64,000 bases of DNA from Cyanodermella asteris (GCA_900618795.1 UYJD01000001.1:621221-685220), one strand, 5' to 3'; shown: positions 40,451 to 55,727, numbered from the stretch's first letter. Notes: generated by a model from the sequence alone, not told the origin. A program made the numbers and translations.

Positions 40451-43400
40451 GATCTGGCGAAGTCAAGAGCCGGAAGCGGTTCGTCCGATTCTGAAGGTGT
40501 GGTCAGTGGTCTGCTAGTGTGGATAATGAGCGTGGATGGACTGGCTTTAGTTGCAGGGCTCAGATTGTGTTAAGCATCCCGATGATGCACGCTGCAGCAG
40601 CATCTGAATCAGCGGACTCTGCTCCGGGCACTCGTCGGTCGTCACCGGCTCAGCTCGTGATTGATCCCTGCGGCGAGCGCCTTGATTGACTGGACGTGCT
40701 GTGAGAACTCAGCGACCGTAACAACTGCAGAGAGTTCCCCAAGACTTTCTCCAATGCGGCTCAATGCTGGCCAAAGGGCAAATTGGTGTCGATTATTGCC
40801 GTCAGTCCTATGTCTTCTGCCCTGCATATCCGAATGTGCTCCCATTGGTCAGCAAAAGAATGCGAGTTCCCAGGGACGCGAGAGAGCCCGCATACAATGA
40901 TGCGAAATTTCACCATCCTTGTCTGTATCATAAGCTCATCACCAGGTGAAGCGGAGCTTTTGACGATCTCCATAAGTAGCTTTGGTATCCAATAGCCGCG
41001 AGTCAACGGCCGTTCCGGATCAATCAGCCTCAGAGTATTGACATGCCATCCTTTGTTCTACACAGGTCCTAGCACCTCTTTCCGAGACGAGTTGACGCTT
41101 TGATGCGCTATCGGCAAGCACGACCGCTTGTAGGAATGAGGTGGAATGAAATGAATTTTGGCAGTGCATCCTGAACTCGGCAGCTAAAGCGATCCTATCG
41201 AAAATTGCGCAACAAGCACGTTGGACAGGCTGCGGCTGGCATGCAGTAATCCCCGCGTTCGCATGAACTATTCAATGGAGACATGGCATTTTCCCTCAGA
41301 CCTTGAATCGCAGGGCAATCGACAGAGTCGCCCAGTATAGATTGACGGCAAAGTCTGACGGTTCCTCGGCTCTTCGTAGTTGAGCGTGGCCATTTTGCGG
41401 CTGCCACAGCGAGCGTAAGACAGGTTTGGTAGGCTCCGAATCCTGAGAAGTGGATCTCGTTGCTTGAGTACTTTGCCTTGAGCTCCGGTCCATCGTTCCC
41501 GGTCACTGGGACGTGGGGGCCAAAGAATTGCTTGGATGAGAGCAGTGGAACCCTCTTCCGACCAATAAGAGGACATTGAACATTGCCGCTCCTTGGACTT
41601 GTCTATCGGTCACAAAGGGACTTGCATCTCGCCTGTGGAATAGTGACCCATAGTCGTCATCCAGGCCGAAGGAACAGCTAACGATGTCGCCTTACTGGCC
41701 TCCGGTACCTTCCCGTCTACTGCAATCTACTGGATTGTGGCTACAAGCAGGCTGTGTAGTCGATTTATCATGCAAGCATCGTCATGCACACTTTTCGTTC
41801 GTTCAGACCACCCTTCCCTAAGCTCTCCACTGTATGATCGAGTGGCTTCCAATCCATGGCAGGTAATGTCGAGGAGTTCTGGCGCATTCATATCATGACC
41901 GTAAAGCGGCCACCGTGCTCCGGCTCCGTCAGCAGATTCCTTACAAGGACCATCGATTGCTGTCCGCAGGATTTCGCACCTGTAAGGAAGCTTTGACAGG
42001 TCGACGCAAGATGGCAAGCCCCGCGCAGGTGTCGAAAGATCACCCATGGTCACAATTAAGAAGGTGGCTGCTTTGCAGAGAGTTGTCCTGGCGAGCAGAC
42101 AACATCTGTGTGCTAGCGTACAACGAGTGTCCTTCGTCCGAAGCCGAGTCTGCTCGTCCCAGGCCACTTTGCTGTTACTCTTGTTGACATACGTTTGTTT
42201 GTGGTTCCGGAAGTGTAGTAAACCATACTAGGGACGAGGTATCGACAGTGTCGACCACCGCTGAGCACAAGCCCAGATAGAATCACTAGTGACTTGGAAC
42301 GCACGCTCCTCGGTACTGTATGGTATTGTATTAAGGCCCACAGAGATTGACTTTGCGATAGGCCCGATGGGATCATCTCACCGACTTTTGAAAACACGCT
42401 TGGGCCAGCACGTAAGGCATCGCTCCGAACGGACGCTGAGCGGGAAGGCTCAGGGTGAGGCGTGAGTAGATATGTTGTATATACATTGATGTCCTGTTAG
42501 GGTCGGGTCTGTGTCCAGCCTCGGTGTCTCGAAGTCACGACAAGTTTGCAGAAGTGCATTTTCGATCTTGGACCACGCGACCTATTGTTGATGCTCTTGT
42601 AACCTCCCGGGGGCTGTGAGTACCCCAGCAAAGGAAGTCCGAATCCCGGACGACCGCACTGTGCCACTCCGGCGAGGAAGAGGCACCTTGATCAGAAGTA
42701 GCTTCTAGGGATGGCACGGAGAGTCGGGGACAGCGCTCGAGGACCACAGGATCGTTCCGGCCAGTGACTTTCTCGCGAGTCATGCGGATCGCCGCCGCGG
42801 GGAGGTACAGAAACGTAACCGTCGAATCCTGGCGATTTCCTGCTAGGTACTGTTGTCAAAGGCCGGTAGATTGTATGTGTCGATGTTGGCGTTCCTGGGA
42901 CACAGACTCGGCGTGCAATTCCGCTAAGGGCATAGAGGGCGCCACATGATTCTGTCGGAGGCTGTTAATTCGTGGACCGTAAATTAGCCGGAAGCGGGCT
43001 GGTGGTCCCTCGATCCGTCAACCCCCATGAGCTGATGGCGAAAAGGAAAATGCGATGCTGCTCTGCCGTTCTCGATGCTCTTCGGCACCAAAGGCCTTCA
43101 ATGGAGCAAGCATTGCCACGCGAATCGCTCGCTCGTGGTGGATCTGATCAGCTCGACAGCGCCGCGCAGTCATTGTGCACCGGCCGCGTCGCACTCGAAG
43201 CCTTTATTTTGGTCGCACAAATAGCACATCGTATGCAGACCGAGGATATATTGTGCACCGGCGGCGGTCTCCGTGGTGGCGGACCAAGGAGCTCAAGTCT
43301 GTGGGCCAAGCTAGAGTCGAAGCCTGTATCGTACAGCTACCAGCTCAGCAAAGATGGACCATGGTGATCTACACAATGTAGGAACCGTAAAGCATGCCTC

Positions 43401-43809
43401 CTACTGCCCGCACTGTCCTTGTCATCATTCGTCCGAATAGAAACCGGTAATTGAGAGCCGCCTGACGCAAGATCCGGGGCAACGACCGCAAGCCGTTCTG
43501 CTGGATTTGACAGCCTGCCTGTGGCGACACGTGCCATACCAGATGCCGTAAATCATCCTTCAAGCCCCTTCGCCACCCAATCACAAGCTCCCATCCGGTA
43601 TAGCGAGCCAGGTAGCTTGACAAGGAGGTCCATGGCCACTTCTTCACGGTGATTTTCCTGATCAACATCGACCCTTGGACCCGTCCTTTAGCTCCATAAT
43701 TTCCTGCTCAACTTTCTTCCGAGCGGCATCAACCCAGCTGCAGCAAGCTACCGCTTTCCGGAGGTCCTCAGCCAGTGTATACCAGTCGCCTGTTCAGTTA
43801 CAAGACGCC
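40451..43809. other. Gene-free intergenic region, 3.4 kb
   Basis: Divergent space between the STEEP1-like gene and the Zn2Cys6 gene. Open frames stay under about 150 codons, overlap on opposite strands and match nothing I know. The final 150 bases form the leader of the regulator gene. No repeat structure was noticed. Confidence 0.5.
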
Positions 43810-45891
43810 ATGAGTGAATATAGGGCTATCGCGCCATCGGCAACTCGTGGTGGAGGGCCCCCGCGAAGCCCCGAGGGCGCCCCGCCACGGCGCCGTCGAG
43901 TCACCGGTCAGGTTTCGCAGCTCGCGTGCAATGAGTGCAGGAGAACGCGGTCCAAGTGTGACGGAGAGCGACCACATCGATGCGGAAGGTGCGCTGCCCG
44001 AGGTCTCTCGTGTATCTATGAGCCTCACACCAAGACACAGAAGAACGATCTCATCAGGGAGCTGAACAAGGCACACGAGCGCGAGAAGAGTTTGCAAAAC
44101 AAGAACAACAACTCTCAACTTATTCTCGAGATCATAAGACACGATGGGCATGTCGACGAAGTGATCAGGAAGCTAAGGTCTGGACATAGTCATCAAGACA
44201 TTGTTGAATGGTTGCGATCTCTCGAAGATGTTCGCGTACAAATCGAAAAAAGCCCAAGTTCCTCAGACAGCGTGATGGATGTTGTCCACCGCGTGGAGAG
44301 GCTGTTCGCCGTGCCCGAGCAAAGAACACTACAGCCGTCCATTGCTTTGCAATGGACCACGGTAACATCCAATACAGAGCTTCTGGTGCACCTGTTCGAG
44401 CTGTACTTTGCATGGTAAGCTGTCTGAAATCTGAGAAGGCGCGATTGCTAAAGTTTCTAGGGTACACCCTCACCATTACCTGTTCGCAGAGGTGGACATG
44501 CTCGAATCGTTCGACTTAGGAGAAGGCGCGTACTGCTCGAAAGCACTCGTCAATGCCGTCTGTGCAATGGCGTGTCATCTCCTGAAGTCGCCCGAGTCGC
44601 AGTCGCAGGTCATGGAACCGGAAGAGATTTGGGGGATGCAAAGGGCATTTGTGGCCGAGGCAAGATCCCACCTCAAGCCCCACCTCCAGATGGATATGTT
44701 GTCGCTCCAAGCGATGGCAGTTCTGTCGCTGGTGGAGTTCTCGCATGGCCGTTCCCGCAGTGCCATCACTTATCTTTATTGCGCGTCAGACGAGGCTCAC
44801 GTCGCTGAGCTCTCCACGCACGGTGGCCCCGTTCGGGATATGCACCCCCACATAACAAACGTAAGCAGATGGGGGATCACAACGTTGACTGTGCTCTGGA
44901 AAAGCCTCACGTATCAGACCCAGTCTTTTCCAGGACCGGAAATTACTGAGATTGAGCTGATCGAGGGGGCCGTTCGGGGACAGCCCTGGCAGATGTATCG
45001 TCAAATAGAAGATGCTAGGGCGCCATCTCGAAGACCGGCACTATCAGCATTGACCTCAAGATATCAAGCCAGACTTGCCCAAGCCACTCAGACATTAATC
45101 AATTTGTATACCGGACACCTGGGTCAGCTGCATGCACGACACATTCTCGATGTTTACAGGAAGTTCAGAGACTGGCGGCGAATGCTGCCAGATGAGCTTG
45201 CCATAAAGTCGATTGACGAGAATGACCAGGTGCTTCCTCACGTGTGTAGCTTGCAGTAGGACCTCAACTCCCCTGCCGCAATTGCGCTCTTGCTAATATG
45301 GACAGTATACTGTACCACGCGACACTTGTTCAACTTTGGGCTCCGCTTGTGTTCGCAAAGCCCTCTTTAGGACAGAGCGGTCAGGCAGATGTGTATGTCA
45401 AGATACTCGACAGCGCACGAGACGGTATGCGGCTTGTCGATTACCTGCACAAACACAACGTCACGCGATACTCGATGCCTTCGGTCGCGTTCTGTATCTG
45501 CCACGTTGGACATGCCATTATACGCTGCAGCGACGATCTGCAGGAGAGAAGCACGGCATTGCGTCTGTGCCTCGAGGTGCTTGAAACCAATCGATCCGGG
45601 TTCCCGGTCTGCGGTCCACTTTCCCAGATCTTCAGGACCAACGCAGAGGAAGCCGGACTCAGTCCGAACGAAAGCTTGCCAGAGCACTTGAGACATGGCG
45701 AGGAATTCGATATCGACGCGATCATGGACTGTACCACGAGGTTGAATTTCGCGCAGCCCGTGAGGCACATGAGCAAGTGGATCAGCCGTGATATGAGCCA
45801 AGAATGGCAACCAGCTTGGCAAGAGCTTCAGGCCGAGGAGTACAGGGCAAAAGCGAAACCGATGCGAGTGACAGATCTTCTGAACACCTAG
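43810..45891 (+). CDS. Zn2Cys6 fungal transcription factor
   Basis: Three exons, 43810..44414, 44461..45243 and 45306..45891, give 657 residues. The binuclear zinc cluster uses Cys40, 43, 50, 58, 61 and 68 (CNECRRTRSKCDGERPHRCGRC), preceded by a basic PPRRRR patch and followed by a helical, probably coiled-coil segment (about 75-105) for dimerisation. The middle region starts after intron 1 with FAWVHPHHYLFAEVDM, the usual opening of the fungal factor domain of NirA-like and related regulators, and continues through WGITTLTVLWKS to ILYHATLVQLWAPLVF across intron 2. The second intron has a weak donor (GTGTAG), chosen because only it keeps phase. The target genes are unknown; no metabolic genes adjoin it within several kb. 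Confidence 0.88.
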
Positions 45892-47148
45892 CAACTCGTT
45901 TTGTCTGCAACGAAGAAAATCCGAATGCTTCCGTGATGCGTTGCTTCAGCCGATCGGCATGGCGGCTGCTTTGGGAGCATATTAAGATGGGACTGTGAGA
46001 TCCTTGCAAGGTCGACGTACTAGCGAACTCGGTGCGTGTCGACATCTTCGTTGGGCGAGAAAGGAGGTGACATCTGCTCCAGGGGAGCTCTGATACTCCG
46101 GGATCGTACAAGCAGAATACTTGAGGCTGCGCTCCGGAAGTCGTCGATCCAAGCGTTTGTAAAGCTGACACGATGCAATCGCTGAAGTAAATTATGCCAT
46201 TCGTCCTCTGAGTCGTGCTAATATGAAGCAAGACCAAGCGTAGATCGCATTAGCTCAGACTTCTTCCAGTGCTCTTGTTATGATAGATCGTTATATATGA
46301 TTCGCATTCATTTTCTCGTACTCGGCAGTAGGGCACAACCAGGCTGGTCATCAATGGCAGAGAATGAGACGCGGTTACTTCTGTACATAAGAGGAGACGT
46401 GTGCGGAGTCGGAGCTCCGGTAGCTGTGATTGGTCCGTTGTGGGTCCTTGCCAGCCGTTTCCGTCTCGAGCGACCGTACAGACAAGCCACGAAGGAGCCG
46501 CCGGAATAATGTCTGTGATTAGAAAGGGGAGCAGCTTGATCAGACCTTGTGTGGAGAACAATAGCTGGATCACGACTCGACACAGCTTGCGCCCCGCCGC
46601 GCGTTTCGTGTGGTCACCTGGCATGTGGTCCAACTACCAAGCTAAGCAGCGAATAGCCGATCACCAACACAGCGACCGGATATGCCTGACGTTCGCAAGG
46701 ATGAAAAGACTTGAGCGGGCCATCCTCCACAGAAGAGCTGCTAGCAATGACATTACTGGTCGTCAGAACCAAGCTGAAATAGTTGGGCAACTCTGCAGTT
46801 GTGGCATATATATGTATTAAAAGCAACTTGTAATTAACAGGCATAGAACTTGACTGTAGGATTGCGCTCGTTAAGTCGTAAATCGTGTAGCTGGGTGCCT
46901 TGTGCGCGAATCTCCTCCTTTTTCACACCTCACGCACGGGGTGGTTCCAACATGCTATAGTTGATTTGAGGGCGAAGCTTAATCGACTCGCCTGTCTCAT
47001 GTCAAAGTAGCCATCATCGCTCTCAAGAGTCTCGGATCTGGGGCTGGAACACATGTTAGTTAATGGTCACATCTCAGCGATAGACTTTGGTGATCATCAC
47101 GACTAGCCAGGAGACTGCAAACGCACTCACCGGGCGCGTTTCTCTTAT
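45892..47148. other. Convergent intergenic region, 1.3 kb
   Basis: Between two genes pointing at each other. Short frames only. No RNA gene or repeat recognised. Confidence 0.5.
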
Positions 47149-48624
47149 CTAACTGCGAACAAGACTGAGCTTACCCCTGCGGTCCTTCCTGACTTCCACC
47201 ACACCATCACGATATTCCTTTTCAATGAGGACTCCATTGTCGCCTCTGTAACGCTCAGCCTCCCGCTCGTATTTGAGAGCTTTCTTCTCAGCTTCGAGCG
47301 CCTTGATCTCGGCCTGAATCGACCTTTGCGAGCGCCGATCACGGTCAGGAACTATGAGAGCGGTTTCATGTGGCTCATGGTGCCTCGGCCGTATGACAAG
47401 TTCACGGCCGGACGTGCCTGCTGACAGTGATCTGTGACGACGGATGGATTTACTACGGTGAGTAGATCGCGAATATGCTCTGGACCGCGATTTGTGATAG
47501 TGGCTGCCGTGTCTGTGGGATCTGCGAGAGTGTGCGGTGACTGTAGATTCCGATGGGGAGGATGACCGCGAGGAGACCGTTGAAGACTCAGCCAATGATG
47601 GGTCTTCACGAATGATCTTGGTCTCTCGTTTGATAATCTCCTCTTCCACTGGAGCGGGCGGAGGTGGTGGGGGAAGTGGTTGCTCTAGCGGAATCGGTGG
47701 GGGCGGCGGAGCATCGATCTCAAACGTGATGCGCTCCTCTTGCGGAGGAGCTGGTGGAGCCTCGTTGTACTCGCGGCTGACCCGGATAACCTCATCGATG
47801 TGATCCTTGCCAAGCGCCTTCTGAATGATAATTGTCTCCCCTTCCTCTTCATAGGGATAACCTAGGTTGATGATAGCACTAATATTCACCAATCTCCGAG
47901 GCATCCGTGTCTTGCCACGTTTGGGGAATTCGCGAATTTCGATCTCTTCGCGCTCTTCAACGAAATAATCCTGACGAGGTGGAGGAGGGTCTGGAAACCT
48001 GCGTCGATGAATCTCAACTTGACGGTCTCTGCAAGGCCTGTACTCTTCGTCCCCGTAGTATTCCGGCTCGGCAACTCTGATCTCTTCATAGTCTCGCTCG
48101 ACGAATCGAGGTGGTGAGCGACGACGTGGCGGCCTGGGAATGACAACTTCCTCATGAACCCGATCACCATAACGAGGCATAGGTCTCCGGTCAAAGGTGT
48201 CCAAACTGCTTTGGCGACGGATGAATTGAGGTCGTCGGGAGGGTTGACTCTCTCGCGTGTATTTGATGTCAATTTCTCGGTCGTCTTCGCGCTCCCTGTA
48301 TGGGACCATGTCCCCTTCTCTGTTGACCACCGTCTCGCGATCGTCGAAATACCTCACGCTTTCCCTTCTGGGTCGGTATGGGACAGGTGCACCGTATTGT
48401 TCGCGCTCTTCGAAGTAGACTCGGTCACGTTCACCACGGCCAGCGCTGGAGGGCGGGGGACGCCGATAATCATCTTCGTGAATATCTCGCTCCTCTCGTA
48501 GACCAGGGCGAGAGTAGTAATCGTGTTCATCGTACTCCCGTTCGAGGACTGGAGCTCGACGACTGGTAGCCCGTTCGCGCTCGAAACGGTCGCGGTCCCA
48601 GCGCTCCCCTGGCGCGTACGACAT
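47149..48624 (-). CDS. DUF8035-like fungal protein, charged and disordered
   Basis: A single-exon frame of 491 residues starting MSYAPGERWDRDRF. Most of it is low-complexity, rich in Arg, Glu, Asp, Tyr and Pro. The one compact block at about 240-287 (RMPRRLVNISAIINLGYPY, then EEEGETIIIQKALGKDHIDE, VIRVSREY) resembles the short domain catalogued as DUF8035. Proline runs, an SR/His-rich section (SRRSHRHGSHYHKSRSR) and a C-terminal coiled coil of Ala/Glu/Lys heptads follow, ending in a basic tail. The RS-like region hints at a nuclear or RNA-related protein, but this is a guess. The first in-frame ATG is 48624; upstream codons in frame lack another ATG. Confidence 0.8.
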   Translation of the reverse strand: MSYAPGERWDRDRFERERATSRRAPVLEREYDEHDYYSRPGLREERDIHEDDYRRPPPSSAGRGERDRVYFEEREQYGAPVPYRPRRESVRYFDDRETVVNREGDMVPYREREDDREIDIKYTRESQPSRRPQFIRRQSSLDTFDRRPMPRYGDRVHEEVVIPRPPRRRSPPRFVERDYEEIRVAEPEYYGDEEYRPCRDRQVEIHRRRFPDPPPPRQDYFVEEREEIEIREFPKRGKTRMPRRLVNISAIINLGYPYEEEGETIIIQKALGKDHIDEVIRVSREYNEAPPAPPQEERITFEIDAPPPPPIPLEQPLPPPPPPAPVEEEIIKRETKIIREDPSLAESSTVSSRSSSPSESTVTAHSRRSHRHGSHYHKSRSRAYSRSTHRSKSIRRHRSLSAGTSGRELVIRPRHHEPHETALIVPDRDRRSQRSIQAEIKALEAEKKALKYEREAERYRGDNGVLIEKEYRDGVVEVRKDRRGKLSLVRS

Positions 48625-49717
48625 TGCTGCGAGTGTGCTTCCTGACAAGCTTTTGGAAGCAGAGCCGAGCGTCTCGGTATTGGGTGGTCCAAGTGGGCTG
48701 AACAGAACAAGGCGAGTAGTTTGGGGTAAAAGGGCAGCTGATGAGGCTCAGGCTAGGCTTTGCGCGACTCTGAGGTGGGGTGATTAGGCTCGACTGCTGT
48801 ATGGTCGCCTGGTCACAGAACTTCAAGGGAAACCTGGGAATTGCACAGTCGATAGAACGTTGAGCAATGCCGTGGATAAATGTCAAATCGAATGTCTCTA
48901 GCAGCAAGCTCAAGCCCCTGATTCTGAACCCTGATAGACTGGCTGGGCTGCGAGAAGAGGAGATGGCGCTGACCTGCATCAGGTTGCCGACTGTGTCGCG
49001 GCGTCATCGCTTTTCTGGGCCAGTCCGAGCGCTCCCCACACCATCTTACCCACCTCCTTGAATCATCCCGTTGCAGCCCAATGGCGTTATGGGCCAGCTC
49101 GAAGCAGTGCATTGACCGCTTTCCACCCTGACCTGGACCCAGCTACGTGCGGCGTCGAGTGGCTGCTACAAGCAAGAACTCAAAACATCATTAAAGCGCA
49201 CTGGTTAGATTTTACTTCAGTTTTCGTACGCCTTCATTGCAGAGGTCCAGTAACTTGTTCGGCGCGAAGCCCCCCTGACCATATCAGAAACACGCCAGGG
49301 GCTCTAGGCTTTCGAAAACGGCTGCAACGTATAAGAGAAACTCGCTAAGGACAAGTAAAAGCATGGCCGAAGAAAAATTGACCTGCGCTCTGGAGCAGCT
49401 GTCGATGCAGCAAGCGTCTTGGAAAAGGCTTGCTGTGGAACAAGATTTGTGATCGCTATAACAGAATATGCTATGTGGTTACTTTAGAAGCGCGGATTGA
49501 GATGGCAGGGACAGCCTTTTAAGCAAAGGGCCTCCATCGTCTCAGAGAAAATTTGCGCGACCATACGCATCATCAGTCATTCCTTTTCTGTTCGTTCTCC
49601 GTAGAGTTTTAGGTTATCTCGTAGAGTCTTCACGATTGTCTCGTCATCTGCTGCTCCTCTGGCTTGCTCGTCATGACTTCGGAATGGGCATGACAAGCGA
49701 TACCCAGCATCGGGATG
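48625..49717. other. Intergenic region, 1.1 kb
   Basis: Between two minus-strand genes. It should hold the promoter of the DUF8035-like gene and the 3' UTR of the DUF2415 gene. No gene recognised. Confidence 0.5.
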
Positions 49718-52229
49718 CTAGGCGACCAGTGAGGGAGCTGGGAAGCTCTTTCTCGCTGCCACATTGACCTTCAGCTCGAATATACCGATATCCGTGGCGA
49801 CTAATCTAGATCTTTGTCAGTGGGTTCCGGCGGCGCTAAGCATAATCTGTACTTACAATAGTCGTCCGTCGTGGCTCCAGTCCAGACCCATGATTTCAAG
49901 TTCATCGTCATCTCCGCCGCCATCATCGTCTCTGTATCGAAGCAGCGATGTGTCCTCGCCGGTCGGTAAATACCCCCTGGCTTGTCCGTGAATTCGAAGT
50001 AGCCTTGCATTCCTGGCTGCTTGGTCCCTACTCCTCAAACTCGGCAACGTAGTATTTGGCAGCACATAACTTCTGGCAGACTGTTCTGAATCCTCCTCGG
50101 TTGTCGGATAATACAGAAGAGCCTGTCTTCTTTCCAACTGTGCCAAGTCTCTTTCTACTTGGACCAGACGGCTGGTAGACTCGTCGAGCGATTGTTCCAG
50201 GTCAAGTCGGTCATGATTGCCAAGCTCGTCTAAGTCTTGCGAACTTTGGTTTCCAGCTGTTGACCTAGTCGCCGTGTTGGTGGTGTGTGTAATGTGTTCT
50301 CGTGAAGCGCGTAGCCGCGCAGCGCTCTGCCGCTCAAGTCGCATTTCCCGAGATATTTGTTCTGCGTGTGCACGACTCTCACGTTGGGCTCGGTGCAGCG
50401 AGTCCCTGGTCTCTCGCAAATTCCTCATACTGGCTTCGAGAGATGCGCGATGCGACCGTGAATCGGTTGAGCTTGCCATGGCGGCAGATATTGTTCGCCA
50501 TGGATCTACGTTCGTTGTAGAGGAACCTGAATGACTCGGGGAGCGCAGGGGTGGGGTCTGGGTAGGTCGATCTCTGGCTAGCTGCGAAGGTGAAGCGGAT
50601 AGATTGGACGCCTGGGGGAGAATGGGTGCAAGTGAAGAAGTTCCTGTCGTATCCGACCGCTGTTCTCCGTCGCTGAAGACTACGGATGATCGCCTTCGGG
50701 GTGGAACTGGCATGCCTCGAGAGCTGCTTGAGCTCTCCAAGTTGTCGAGGTCTTCCCCCATCTCTCGAATCTCGTTCATAAGGTCCTGAAGCCGAGGCTG
50801 CTCATCTGAATGGGTTGGAATTTCCCGTTCTAGGGAACGCAGTAGCTGTTGCAGCCGGCGGTGATGGGCCGCTTCTTCCAAATAATCGACTGTTTGCGTG
50901 ACCTCGTTCAATTGATCACGAACACTGTTGGAAGGGCGCTGGGACCCGAGCCGTCTCAGCGTCTGGCTAAACGGCTCGTCGTCGTCAAACATGTCATTTC
51001 GTGCTGCATCCACCAATTCGACAGTGTCGTTGGCAGGATCTGTTCTCGATAAGTGAATAATTTGGGTGGGTCTGTTCGAATTGCGCATGTCGGCGACACA
51101 TACCCGACCTCGTGTCTCTGACCACACCAAGAGGCCCCAGAGACTAGAGGAGAACGTGGAAGAGCGAATGGCTCCACGCCATGAATACAGGTTTCTGCAA
51201 GTCTCTGGTGCTGGTCGAGAGGACGTAAAACACTCCACAATCGCCTTGCCATCACCGAGGTCAGCACGGATGGCCTCTACGTCCATCTTCACGAGGTGGC
51301 CTGCTTGTGATGCCACAATGCAATGACTACCGTTTGGCGAGAACGCTGTAGTAAAGCAATGGTCGAGTGGGTTGAACGACTTGACTTTGCGTGTCGTGAT
51401 GGGCTTCCATTCATTCGTCCACTGGTCTCCAGAATTTGGAGATGCCGCCTTTTGACGCATGAAGAAGAAGACGCTAGTGGTGTCCCCACATGCGACCAAG
51501 AGGCTTCCATCCGGAGATAGTGAAGCATGGTTCATCATATGATGGAAGAATAGGGTGTCAAGAGGCTCCAGCCTATCAAGAGAATACACCGTTGACGTGA
51601 AGTCGTTGGTTGCCACCACAGCCACAGTTTCTTCCTTGTCGTCGCTCCCGGCTAATGGTATTCGTTGGAGTGTTATGGCATTCACGATATCTTCCCCGAG
51701 CTTCTTGTAATGTATGGACCTAGCACTTTGAGGGAAATGACTCCAGCTATTGGAACGCACATGTCGCAAGCCTTCTGGAGACCCAGACCGGACTAATGAT
51801 CGGAGGTTCAATGGGAGGAGTGTGTCGACTTCTGAGTTGGCCTGTCCAAAGAAAGCATCTTCCTCTCCCATCTGCAATCGCAGGAATGCGCACTGCCCCT
51901 TCTCTGGACCTCCCAAGCACAGCCATCCATACCCAGCGGTCAAGCATTGTATTTTGAAGTCGATACGCGCAATCAGTTTCCTCTTGGCACCTTTCAAGGC
52001 ATATACCTCGTTGCGAGTGGCGTAGTATATGAATCCTGACTCCGAGGCTTTGATGTAGTGGCGCAACTGTTGATGCTGGACTGGGATCTCTTGAGGATAG
52101 AAAGTCTTTTTGGCGACAGACACGAGGTCCGCAGCCTGCGTCAAGAGGCTGCGACACACAATTAGCAGCCGACCGGACAGTGCATGAACAGATGGGTGCT
52201 CACGGGTGATCCTGGGCCAGTCCAGGCAT
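49718..52229 (-). CDS. DUF2415 WD40-like fungal protein
   Basis: Three exons on the minus strand, 52229..52204, 52148..49857 and 49805..49718, give 801 residues. Exon 1 encodes MPGLAQDH and part of the next codon. The join gives LLTQAADLVSVAKKTFYPQEI, a typical start for this family. WD-like beta-propeller repeats fill the first 350 residues (MMNHASLSPDGSLLVACGD, FTTAFSPNGSHCIVASQ). The DUF2415 motif follows (SSLWGLLVWSETRGRVCVADM). Residues 380-740 are Ser/Arg/Glu-rich, disordered or coiled coil. The last propeller strand is completed across intron 2: GLDWSHDGRLL joins to LVATDIGIFELKVN, confirming that exon. Function unknown; related propeller proteins often act as ubiquitin-ligase adaptors, but no such motif was verified. 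Confidence 0.85.
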
Positions 52230-53512
52230 GGCGCAGGTCGGCCGAAAGCTGCGTCGCGAAATCACTGGATCAGATACCTGCAAATGCGCATACAAGGCAA
52301 AGGAGCGAATATGTGTGGAACAGCATAGGACGACATGGGCGGAAGGTGAGAGATGAGATAGACCCAAACGAGACCCTCGACGTGATGCGCAGCAATGTTA
52401 ACGTACTTGCTGTCCGCCGTCTCGGTGACGCCAACCAAAGGTTCTCGCCTGCGGGACGGCGGATGGGTGGCTGACAGGCATGCTATACTGGCCTGGAGCG
52501 ACTTATTAGTCAGATCCTTTTCTTCACAGCCAACGTGATCTTAATGTGTTCGTATATACAGTAGCTAGTGGGTTCTGGAAAGGGTAGTCCGTAGTCGACA
52601 ATTTCTTAGTTAGTAGGAATTAAACCGGAAAGTTCGGACAAGTTGTTGCCTAGTAGATGTTGGCTGCAGGTGAGCACAAAATTCCGGTTAAGTACCTAAC
52701 TACCTACCCTAGCGATAGAATAAGGTGTGGGCTTTGTAGGTTCCCAGTTCTGGACCCAAGCAGGTACCCTGTCGACGTATGCTCCGTTGGATACGAGAAT
52801 CTAGGCTAGAATATGGCTGTTTACTGGACAAATTACTTTGACGGTCACCTGGCTTCCCAAGCCCATCTCTGCCGTAATTACTTAGTGATATGAGCATCCA
52901 GGTGAATAACAAGGAAGGCATGTGTGAAAAGTCATTTATGCGGATGGCAAGCCGAGTCCTCGAGTTGGGACAGTCCATGAAGTGCAGTATGTTATTGAAC
53001 GAAGGGACGTTTGCCATGTCTAGCAAAAACCGAAGCCGCTAAACATGGACCAAATGAGATCACGTGCGCTTCACTCATGGGTGTAGTCATCCTTGCTGTC
53101 CGCTGGTCGAGAATTAGCACCTAAATGAGTTCTGACATAGAGCGCTATTTGCATGCTGGTGCGTTAGGACCAACTTCCAAACGAGCATTGCTGTGCTCGA
53201 GGATGCCGTGGCGCGTTACCTGCATTGCTTCGTCCCAGCAAGCCCGGCGCGGAGAAACGCGGCGGCCGCTACCGGTAATCTAGAGCTTTCTTCGGCCGGA
53301 GAGCTGCCGAACTGCTATTGGCCCAGCACTAGTCGCGGTGATGATATTTCTCTAGCTACGTTATTTTTCGGCTCCCGTCACTCTCCCTACACCTTCATCC
53401 CCATTTGCCTCATCACTTTGTCTGACGGCGTCCTCCTTCGATTCTCCTTGTATACTAACTAGTCTGCTGCTTTCCTCGTTAGCGGCGTGTGTACTTCTGC
53501 CCACCCTTCACC
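52230..53512. other. Divergent intergenic region, DUF2415 and Hsp70 genes
   Basis: About 1.3 kb with promoters on both sides. TACCTA words cluster at 52692-52709. A reverse CCAAT box is noted separately. I looked for a clear heat-shock element (three alternating GAA/TTC units) and did not see a good one. Confidence 0.5.
53317..53321 (-). promoter_or_regulatory. Possible CCAAT box of the mitochondrial Hsp70 gene
   Basis: ATTGG on the + strand (CCAAT on the minus) about 195 bp before the start codon. CCAAT boxes bound by the HAP complex are common in fungal promoters of mitochondrial genes. A five-base match can be chance. Confidence 0.25.

Positions 53513-55727
<2,215 letters not shown>

Noticed and set aside
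42972-43367. 131-codon frame on the + strand in the 40.5-43.8 kb gap
   Set aside because: No ATG-based model and no domain; overlaps frames on the other strand.
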